Below are positions 56,140 through 64,000 of a DNA stretch of 64,000 nucleotides, piece after piece (within the stretch, counting starts at the first letter, position 1; every line of letters begins with the position of its first letter). Source of the DNA: Isoetes taiwanensis (Eukaryota > Streptophyta > Lycopodiopsida > Isoetales > Isoetaceae); NCBI GenBank assembly GCA_021234155.1, contig JAJEKV010000271.1:126001-190000 (forward strand). The letters run 5' to 3'. The notes beneath the pieces were generated by a model. That model had not been told where the DNA came from and searched no databases. It saw only the letters and a program-made list of their open reading frames with translations. The position numbers and the translations under genes were made by a program.

Positions 56140-56922
56140 TCAACTAATCTGATTCCTCGAGATAAGCTTAGTTTTGGTAGGATTAATTTTACATCTCGAG
56201 CACCTTCCAAAATTATCCAAGATCTGCTGAGCCACTTGAATGTTATGGTCTTCAAGCTCCACAAAGAGGAAGGTATCATCTGCAAAATGAACATTAAGAA
56301 GTTCTCTACCCCTTTGATAAAGAGGAAGGCTGAGCCCCTTAATTAGATTAAGATCCCTGCTTTTTTGAAAGTTGTTATAGAGACCCCCCATCATAATTAA
56401 GAACAAAAAGGGAGCAAGGGGGCAATCCTGCTTGACTCCCCTTTTAATATCGAAGAAAGGACTACACTCACCATTTATAAGGACAGAGGATCTAGAATTC
56501 CTAAGAGTAGCCATTGTGACAGCCATAAAGGTAGAGATAACCCCTTTAGGGAACCCCAATTTCTGGCAACATCGACTCAGGAACTTCCAACTCACAGTGT
56601 CAAAAGCTTTGGTAATGTCAAGCTTTAAAAAACCAATGTCTTGACCAGAGTCCTTGGCCCAACTGATTCCCAATGAAGCAGCTGCTACATTGTCAAGGAT
56701 AAATCTCCCCTTCAAATAAGCACTTTGAGTTTTGCTGATAATACCATCCAAAACAGCCTTGAGTCTTGCAGTTATAGATCCTAAAATGAGCTTACAATCT
56801 AAAAATTTTATGGACATGAACTCATTAGCTATAGAAACAACAGTGTTACCAAGACTTCCCCAGGCTTTCTTAAAGAATTCAGGAGGAAGACCATCAGATC
56901 CGGGGGTTTTACAATTCTCCAT
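56140..56922 (-). CDS. LINE reverse transcriptase
   Basis: The 260-codon frame has KTPGSDGLPPEFFKKAW (RT entry), QSAYLKGRFILDNVAAASL, FLKLDITKAFDTVSWKFL (palm Asp), SRSSVLINGECSPFF, KRGVKQDCPLAPFLFLIM and VHFADDTFLFVELE (catalytic FADD). The ITLIPK...RPISL block normally found between the first two motifs is deleted. The enzyme would therefore be inactive even though its frame is open. Confidence 0.88.
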   Translation of the reverse strand: MENCKTPGSDGLPPEFFKKAWGSLGNTVVSIANEFMSIKFLDCKLILGSITARLKAVLDGIISKTQSAYLKGRFILDNVAAASLGISWAKDSGQDIGFLKLDITKAFDTVSWKFLSRCCQKLGFPKGVISTFMAVTMATLRNSRSSVLINGECSPFFDIKRGVKQDCPLAPFLFLIMMGGLYNNFQKSRDLNLIKGLSLPLYQRGRELLNVHFADDTFLFVELEDHNIQVAQQILDNFGRCSRCKINPTKTKLISRNQIS

Positions 56923-57135
56923 ACCTTCAAGGGTTGTAAGAATCTCACCATTAGTAAATTGCCTGGAAAGGGAATCATTTATATCATTAGGAACTTTAGA
57001 ATGTATATCAAGGAAATTATCAATATCCTGAAGGTTTGTATCTTGGGAGGTTCCCGTGATTCTTTTGAAGTGTTCTGTGGCAGCAATCTTCTTCTGACTC
57101 TCATCTTCAATGTTGTTGCCCTCCCATTGAACACT

Positions 57136-58218
57136 TCAAATATGATTCCTTCTGACTTTGCCGTTGGCTTTGATAAAGAAATATTTGGAGTTGCTTCTTT
57201 CATCCTCTTTAAGCTCTTTGATTTTGGCTTTAATCTTCCAGCCCCTGGCAATTTTAATTTCCTCTCTTTCAATCTGGATCTTGATATCTTCCTTTTGCTG
57301 ACCATCTGAAATCTCATATTGCGCCCTCAAGTCTTGCAACCTAGTTATTTCTTGCTGGTGAATCTCTTTACCCCAAATCTTAAGCCAGTTCTTGATTCCT
57401 TTGGAAGTTTTCACCCACCAATCCATCCATCCAGTGTGACCTTTAGACCTAACCTTCTGATCTATAATCTGATTCAGCTTGGTAATGAAGTCCTCATGCT
57501 CCAGCAAACTGATATTCAGTTTGAAATAAGAGTTTCTTTTTCTTTGATTGTTGTTTCCCTTGATGTGAATGAGCTGGGGAAATGATCTGAAAGAGTATAA
57601 TTAGACATGTTGGCAACCCTCAAGCTGTTGTTCCAAATAGTTTTATTGAGATAAAATCTATCATGGAGGCAGCAAATAGGCTGAATCCTTTGATCAGTCC
57701 AACTATAAGAGTGGGGGACCACTCTAGCAAGGCTAAGGTGATGATTTGTGAGGAGGTTAGACCAGTTGTCACCCCCATCATCACTTAAGTTTCTAAAATT
57801 CGTGCTCCTCATGAAATTGTGGGTAACCATGTTGAAATCTCCACCCATGATGCACTCATCATAAGGGATGTTATCCAAGATGTTTTTAATTTTATGCCAC
57901 AACCTAGCTCTCTCAGATGGCTGATGGTAGGCATAAATATTAACCAGAGCAATTCTGCTATTGCCTATCATTCCGTGGATAATCTGCCATCGTTTGGAAC
58001 TGTCATTCACCATCTGAATATCACAGAATTAATTCTACTATGTCACTTAAGAGACCAATGGTTAAAGTTGACAGGAAGAACTCCAAAAATAATGTTATCA
58101 CATTGTGAATTTTGTCCCCCTTGAAAGAAAGTAAAATTTAAATTCAGAAAGTACCTCTTTTTCTATTGGAATTGATCCCTTGGAGGTTCCAAGTGATGTT
58201 CCTAAGATTTATATCCAT
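57136..58218 (-). pseudogene. LINE ORF2 start: AP endonuclease and linker
   Basis: ORF2 appears to start at ATG 58218 (MDINLRNITWNLQGINSNR), 17 bp before ORF1 stops. The endonuclease continues with RIALVNIYAYHQPSERARLW, ECIMGGDFNMVTHNFMRS, ARVVPHSYSWTDQR and NYTLSDHFPSS (catalytic D/N and H). The segment that carries the catalytic Glu (LQET-type) is missing near 58140. The helical linker (57507-57136) contains GRLKPKSK/KIKAKIKELKEDERSN-type text. Confidence 0.82.
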
Positions 58219-59719
58219 TTGAGGGTGGTTGAATTTTCTTTGGAGATCTCCTAGTAGGCTCCAAGTTCCTATACCTTCCTTTACCTCCTTTATTTTTACT
58301 TGTCACAAGAGACCATTCCATTTTCTCATAATGATCCAAATCACTATCTTCTTGCATATCGGTGCTCAAGACATCATCCTGATCATCCTTGGTTGTGCCC
58401 GCACAAACCACCAAATTATCTTTGATCTCCCAATCCAAAATAGAGACATTCATATTCATGGGATTAATATTAATAGAAAACTTAGAAGGAAGTTGGAAAA
58501 TAATACCTCCTTGAATCTCCATATTCATAAGGGGAAGATAATTAGTTGTGATACCTTTATTTTGCTTTCCCTTTCTCTCGTGCCTTACAATAGGTTGTTG
58601 AGCTTTAGGTCGCCAAATTTGGTGCTGAGTTGAGTTTCCTGATGTCTCCTTTCCCTTAACAGGAATGAGGTTAGGAGTTTTGGGATAAGGACTCTTTGAA
58701 TAATTAATCTGAAGATCAATAAACATATTGGGTCCAATTTTGCAAACCACTTTATCATGCCAAGAGGACTGGATCTTCTTTTGAATGCAAATGCAAACAG
58801 TAGGGAAGTTAGTTTGCGGTATAGACACTTGAATAACTTTTCCAAGATTGCTAGCAATAGCATTAAGGTGGGAGGTAGTCCAAAACCTAGGAGGAAGATT
58901 AGCACTGGTAACCCAAATAGTGGTAACAATCGTGGAGTAATCTACGGGGACATAATCAGGATCCCATTTCATAAGATACATAGGATTATAAAATTAACCT
59001 TCCCAGTCAGTATTAACCTGACCCCTTTTTCCTCTCTACATATAATTTGATAAGTCTTAGCATCGAGCTTGAAGATGGGCATGATGGGGATGAGCTGAGA
59101 CTTGGTAATCCAATGCTTCACCTCACTAATGGGAGGACATTTCTGGGGAAAGTGGAGAAGGATCCCATGCTTAAAATTTCTTATTGTAGCAGAGTTATCC
59201 TCAATAACATTAAGGCCAATAAAACCTTTATTATCCTCTCTAATATCACCTTTTTAACAGAATCGAGAGAATTGAGCAAGACATCTTTACAAGAATTACC
59301 ATTAAGCTTGTCGTACTTGCCCATCATCGGAATAGAGGATTTCTGCTTCGAAACCTTTGTTTTGTTTTATCCATATTCTTCCCCACAATCATCTTGCAAT
59401 TCGTGCAATCACATGTATCTGCCTCTGTTGGGTGAAAGTAACCATTGCTATCTTGAATCTCGCATTTGTTGGTGGGCTGCAGCGGAAATTGATAGGTCTT
59501 ATATTCCATATTCACTTCCTTGAGAGGTTCGATCGCAAATGAAGGAAACCTGCTCCTCAATGACATGGTGATTGGATCTGTATCCTTGTATTCATAAGGC
59601 TCCCTTTTGGAGGATGAACCTCCTACCAAAAGCTTCCCAGTAGTACCTTTATACCTCATATCCGAAGACGGCCAAAGGGTGTCGCAAAATTCTTGAGGGA
59701 GTCGAAGAAAAGCCTCCAA
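58202..59719 (-). pseudogene. LINE ORF1 (DUF4283-like nucleic-acid-binding protein)
   Basis: The region 58981-58202 reads MYLMKWDPDYVPVDYSTIVT, WVTSANLPPRFWTTSHLNAI and LGKVIQVSIPQTNFP, the DUF4283-type part of plant LINE ORF1, and ends in a lysine-rich tail. Upstream pieces (59719-59324, with TCDCTNCK, and about 59240-58990, with HGILLHFPQKCPPISEVKHW) belong to the same protein in shifted frames. The ORF1 stop overlaps the ORF2 start. Confidence 0.75.
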
Positions 59720-60491
59720 AGAACTGGAGAAGACAGAGGAAGAAAGGGGCCTTTACCAATGATTAAACATCCAAATATCACTGTACTTTTCCTCGAAAAA
59801 CCGAGCGAGGTGACAGAAAAGAAAAGGGAAAAAAATCTCTATTGACATTAGAAAATCCAAGAAGTTCCCTTCTAGGGTCCCACTGCACGGAATCCCAAAA
59901 GGCCAACACTTCAAATCTTGAGACGACCTAAAATTAGTTTGCTGCTGCAAAACTCCACACTACCATATCAATTTCTCAAATAGCTCGTGTTGGTTGCAGA
60001 TCAAATAAGGAAACCCATTGAAAGATCACTTTTGGCCCAAAGTCGACAGGCGTGCTCAAAAGGAAGAGATTTCTTTCAAAAGTATTCCCAACAGCCCTAT
60101 AAGGTTGGGAATTATGGGCAGAGACTCTCAGAGAACCAACTGTGTCAAAGCAAAAGATGCAAAAATAGATGAAATTGAAGCTGATTCTACAAAAGCCGAC
60201 TGTAGGTCTACCTTCTACCACAGATCTAACTAAATTTTCTATAACTAAAACAGAATCTTGGATTTCCAAAGGGATATGAGGGAATCCCAGCACCTGGAGA
60301 ACAGCTTCTAGCAAAGCCTCATCCATCGGGGTGGGGGAATTCCTCTAGCTGCAGACAAGTGAAGGATTGCCGCAGGTGTTGGCGCTCGACTCTCATGGCG
60401 ATCCTCCCTCGCTCACTCCAGATTCTGCAATCTCCCCATCTTCCATCATCCATTTCATTTATATACTTGCATCTACTCCTCACTACTAGAC
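59720..60491 (-). other. LINE 5' region
   Basis: This region lies between recognisable ORF1 and the 5' target duplication. A 116-codon frame (60326-59976: MDEALLEAVLQVLGFPHIPL) may be the ORF1 N-terminus; this is uncertain. Confidence 0.5.
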
Positions 60492-60656
60492 TCAACAGAA
60501 ACTCAATTTCAAGTTCCCTCACATTCCAAGAATGTTTCCAGCTATGTAGACTACAAATATTGCCCACTGAGCAAAAGTATGATGGTGGGTATCAAAAGCA
60601 TGCGTCTGGAAGTACGCTTATAGCAGGGTTTTAGCCCACTTAAAGCACCCCTAATT

Positions 60657-61259
60657 TTGCTTAATTTGGGTGCTGATGGGTGTAACCGCCCATCATTTTT
60701 TTCACCCCTTCATGTACTCACATGTCCATGTCCACCTCAGCAACGAACTGTTAGGAAACCCGAACTACTCCAAGCTCATGGCCCGCGCAAATTCTCCCTC
60801 CAAGTCACTTATTCTCCCTCTGTCAAGAAATTCATGGCACTCCCTGATACTGGCCTGGAGGCAATCACACATTTAACATTGAATCTTCGGCCTGATGAAT
60901 TCCAATACACTGTTCCAGATTTGTTGAATCTCACTAAAACACAGGAGATATCGTGTGAAGATCCAGTTTCCTATGCAATTTACAAGAAATTGGATGCGCA
61001 GAGAAAGAGAGATGCCAGATTACAGAATAAGATGAAAAAAGCAGCGGTTGAACGAGAAGATCTGAGCATGAGACGCAGGCAAGAAATAGCCAAGCTTACA
61101 GCTGATTACTTCAACAAACTTACCAAGAAGCATTCACCCGAAATCAAGGCCGATATGATGAAGAGGGTGGTTCATCACCACGAAATAGAAATTTCAGAAC
61201 CTGGAATTTTGCTAAATCCAAAGGAGTGCAAGGTAGCGGGGGTGCTGTCAACAACTTGA
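60657..61259 (+). CDS. Basic, helical protein of unknown function (possible first exon of the next gene)
   Basis: The 200-codon open frame is the longest near the right edge outside the transposons. The first ~60 residues are low-information. From about residue 75 it has GLEAITHLTLNLRPDEFQYT, VPDLLNLTKTQEISCEDPVS, then a long charged helix (KKLDAQRKRDARLQNKMKK, REDLSMRRRQEIAKLTADYF, KKHSPEIKADMMKRVVHHHE), suggesting a coiled-coil or nucleic-acid-binding segment. I do not recognise the family. It is in the same direction as the downstream gene and about 500 bp from its first clear exon, so it may be that gene's N-terminal part. Confidence 0.55.
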   Translation: MLNLGADGCNRPSFFSPLHVLTCPCPPQQRTVRKPELLQAHGPRKFSLQVTYSPSVKKFMALPDTGLEAITHLTLNLRPDEFQYTVPDLLNLTKTQEISCEDPVSYAIYKKLDAQRKRDARLQNKMKKAAVEREDLSMRRRQEIAKLTADYFNKLTKKHSPEIKADMMKRVVHHHEIEISEPGILLNPKECKVAGVLSTT

Positions 61260-62250
61260 AACAGACAATGGTGCCACAAAGAGGGAAATGAACCATGATA
61301 TTTGGAGAGCCAGAATCTCGACACTGGTGATGGCTTCGTCCACAAAAGCGAAATGCAATTCCACTATGGCGGGGCTGTTAAGTACATCTAATTCTTGATT
61401 TCATGTCTGTGCTTCTTTATGCTTTAAGTGCTTGTATCTGCTGAGTGCTGCTGGCTGGGAGAGGTTCATTGAATAATGTGCAATATTTCTTATGATAGGT
61501 TCCAAAAGGACAACAATTGTAACTGCCGCATTAAGAAAATCGAAAGCCGTCCTTGGATATGGTCTGTGGTCTAGTTCAAAGGAGGTTGAGGTGTGATTCT
61601 CTCACCCCTGCTTGCAAGCAAAGCATTACAAAATTCTGAAAACAAAATAGCAGAGTCTCTCCTTGCAAAAAGGATGTTGAATGTTGGAGACTCAGGCTTC
61701 CAAATTTCTTATCCCTTGCACCTTATGGAGGTCACACAGGTATAAGTTTCCATACAAAAGCTCCTTGCAATTCTTGCATAAATATTTCTAACCAAAGGCC
61801 ACCATTCAGCTGCAGCTTTTTCAACAATATAAAAAGGCACATCCTGAATACCCTGTTTGCTTAAAGGCTTTCGAAAAATTGAAGCCTATTTATGTAAAGA
61901 ACGTATCAGAAAAGGAAACCTATTGTTGCATATACCATATGAAGTTAGAGTATGCCAGAATAGACCTGAATACTTTAAGGTCAGCGAAAACTGGATTTCA
62001 TGGTGAAGAGTGCAAGTGTTGTTGTGAGGTTTGTGGACTTGGTGAGAAGTGTTTGGCCAGCCAACATACATATGACTCAAGCAGCGAGCTCTGAAGCGCT
62101 GTGGTTTACAACAAGAGCGAGGATGAAGAATGGTATAAACATGACTGCTTGATGCAAAAATATCAGAGCTGTGGCATAAAAGGTTTTCCTATATGTCCAA
62201 GAGAAAGAGAGGATCATGAGTTCTTGCTTGAATGGAAAACGTTTGAAAAG

Positions 62251-62357
62251 GTAAAACTTTCTTTATTGCATGCGACAACATGCTGAGATGTGTTGGCATC
62301 TGCTGGATCCTACTTTTCTGCTTTCAAGTTGCACTAATCTTATGTTTTATGCTGCAG
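62251..62357 (+). other. Intron in the unnamed gene (107 bp)
   Basis: Donor AAAAG|GTAAAAC and acceptor TTATGCTGCAG|ACC. Splicing keeps the frame from WKTFEK to TLLQIPMEIEDAAG. Confidence 0.7.
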
Positions 62358-63256
62358 ACCTTGCTACAAATTCCAATGGAGATAGAAGATGCTGCTGGAG
62401 TTGCGGACTATGTTACCGAGGAAGTACTAGGTGGCAGCAGAAAGAAAAGTTCCATTGCTCGGGAAACAAAAGTAAGAAAGCTAAGATAGCTGGTGGAACA
62501 CATTCTGGAACTGCAGCACAAGACAAGACCTCAACTGGCAAGGGAAAAAAAAAAGAACCAAAGCTAGTTCTTAGATTGTCTTACAAGAGAACGACAGTAA
62601 AGAATTTCATTTCCTACCTGTGTCCCACATTGAAGATATATGTGCCACATAATTACAAGGCTAGATAGCAGGCTCTGCAATTCAAGAGTTCCCTGGACAA
62701 TATCCAAGATGGCACCGTTGTTTCTGTAATTGATTTTGCAGAGAATTACAACATAAAAATACAAAGAGAGGTTTAGAGCCAGCACTGGCACAATGACCAA
62801 ATAACAATTCTAGTCAACATCACATATAGGATAGACAAAAGCTTTGGGATCAGAAAGCCATTGAAGGAAACCCATTTTTACTTAAGTGATGACAAGATTC
62901 ATGACACTCTTTTTGTGCAGCACTGTCTTAGAAAGCATAATTTATGGCTAGTATCAAATGGAGCAGAATTCTCCAGGCATATATAGTTTGGTCAGATAGT
63001 TGTTCTAGCCAATTCAAATCTGCCCCGCCATTCTATTTCCTGCCAAGATATCACAATGAGTTGGGAAGGAAATAATGTGGAATTTCTTCGGGACAGTCCA
63101 TGGTAAGGGAGAGCACGATGGACAAGGAGCAGTTCCTAAGAGGGCACTCACTAGAGAGCAGTTCAAGTATGATGGAGTGAGATTTAGGGGTGCTGGTGAT
63201 GCCTGTGAAATCGCAACTCGTTGGAATGAAGGTACCAACAAGGGGAACATCAAAAG

Positions 63257-63388
63257 GTATTATGTTTTCATCTGCTGTATTCTGCTGAGTAATGCTGTCT
63301 CTGAACTGCTGTAATGTGCTGAGTAATGCTGCATTATGCTGAGTAATGCTATCTGTGGACTGCAATACTTGTTGTTGTCTCTTTGTAG
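63257..63388 (+). other. Intron in the unnamed gene (132 bp)
   Basis: Donor AAAAG|GTATTAT and acceptor CTTTGTAG|GCACTT. Splicing joins GNIK to RHFRLIGKDD in frame. The intron contains three tgctgagtaatgct repeats. Confidence 0.7.
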
Positions 63389-64000
63389 GCACTTCAGGTT
63401 AATTGGAAAGGATGATGTTGATAGGATAGACCGGCTGGACTGTGCCAGGGTGAAAGGGACCAAAGAAATACACAGCATCAGGATATACATGGCGAAATCG
63501 ACCACAAGGGTGGCTCATAGAGGTCTAAGTTATTTCTGTGGAAACTGTTTGAAAGGAAACTGGTCATGTTGTGTAAATAGGCACAGGTTGAAGAATTGAA
63601 AGTATGTGACACTAGACCCTATGAAGTCTACTGGTGAAACACTTGATGACGAAATTGACGAGGCATTTTTTGAAGGTGATGGGGAATGGCTTAGTGGAAA
63701 CATAGAGGATGATGACAACTTTGCACTTGTAGCCAAGGAGGGCAATCAAGAAAATGCAGACTTCTATGTGGTGAAGTGTGTTAAGCCGAGGCATACTCTT
63801 GACAAAATTGTACACGACAGTTAGGGTCAGACTTTTAATATCGATGAACATATGTTGGCTGGTTTATACTATGTTATCCAACCCGATGGTAGTTGTGAGC
63901 TACTTCAAAACAAAAGTCTTACTTATTAATACAGTCATCATGTCTCAGTAATCAAATTTGAGGTGAATCAAATTCCCGACACCAACATGTTTTTCCTTGA

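Larger units (their letters stand above)
54124..60509 (-). mobile_element. Near full-length L1-type LINE with target duplications
   Basis: On the plus strand a run of T follows the left duplication TCAACAAAAACTCAATTT (54124-54141). The right duplication TCAACAGAAACTCAATTT is at 60492-60509 (17 of 18 matching). The element body is about 54142-60491, on the minus strand, with its poly(A) tail at the left. ORF1 has a DUF4283-type region; ORF2 has endonuclease, RT and zf-RVT domains. Length and layout match plant L1 elements. Stops and deletions make it inactive. Confidence 0.88.
61790..64000 (+). pseudogene. Intron-containing gene of an unnamed eukaryotic family with an HGKG..DG.GAV.KR motif (runs off the edge)
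   Basis: Exon text in order: LFQQYKKAHPEYPVCLKAFE, EKETYCCIYHMKLEYARIDL, a Cys cluster (ECKCCCEVCGLGEKC, then CLMQKYQSCGIKGFPICPRE), LVLRLSYKRTTVKNFISYL, VVSVIDFAENYNIKIQREV, HWHNDQITILVNITYR, ETHFYLSDDKIHDTLFVQHC, WNFFGTVHGKGEHDGQGAV, then HFRLIGKDDVDRIDRLDCAR, YFCGNCLKGNWSCCVNRH, DEHMLAGLYYVIQPDGSCEL. I recall similar proteins in seed-free plants and animals but no assigned function. Introns at 62251-62357 and 63257-63388 keep good GT/AG sites. In-frame stops (TAG for Trp near 62668, TAG for Gln near 62775, TAA near 63929) and a frameshift near 62470 indicate decay. Confidence 0.65.

Noticed and set aside
60319-60567. Minus-strand frame across the LINE 5' end
   Set aside because: It runs through the target duplication into flanking DNA, so it cannot be a LINE protein and shows no homology I recognise.

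Overview
The window is transposon-dense nuclear DNA from a land plant. It contains plant-type chromoviruses with chromodomains, Ty1/copia elements, a large Ty3/gypsy element carrying two RNase H domains, a plant L1-type LINE, CACTA and MULE-like DNA-transposon remnants and a TRIM-like element. No rRNA, convincing tRNA, CRISPR array or bacterial-type operon is visible. A seed-free plant (fern, lycophyte or bryophyte) is my guess from the protein flavours; the sequence does not prove it.

Region 1 (1-25936) is a tandem array with a unit of about 12.04 kb, present as two nearly full units plus the first 1.6 kb of a third past the repeated LTR start. Each unit holds, in order: an LTR-like module of chromovirus B (starts at 278, 12329 and 24361); the 3' half of a second chromovirus (A) whose integrase is split by a 749-bp CACTA element with a TAT target duplication; a 5'-truncated copia element on the minus strand whose central 0.9 kb is inverted; and protease-RT-RNase H-integrase-chromodomain of chromovirus B on the plus strand. 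The copies disagree mostly at CAG/CTG trinucleotides. This looks like base-calling error at plant CHG methylation rather than real divergence, and it breaks reading frames in a patchwork.

Region 2 (26905-44779) is a clean nest. A copia element (LTRs of about 650 bp, TSD GTTCT, minus strand) is interrupted in its reverse transcriptase by a 12.3-kb Ty3/gypsy element (LTRs of about 1.9 kb, TSD CCTGC, minus strand). The inner element has an extra RNase H between protease and RT, a conventional RNase H after RT that has lost its first catalytic Asp, and an integrase whose core is deleted.

Region 3 (44780-54121) has a 336-bp TRIM-like element, a decayed MULE-like transposase on the minus strand (about 46.4-48.6 kb), and a long stretch without recognisable genes that contains several minisatellites and a fold-back hairpin.

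Region 4 (54124-60509) is a near full-length LINE on the minus strand with a poly(A) tail and 18-bp target duplications (17 of 18 matching).

Region 5 (60657-64000) is an intron-containing, probably decayed plus-strand gene of a protein family that I recognise by its motifs but cannot name. It runs off the right edge and is the least explained coding sequence in the window. Apart from this gene and the captured exon-like pieces in the LTR module, I see no ordinary host gene.
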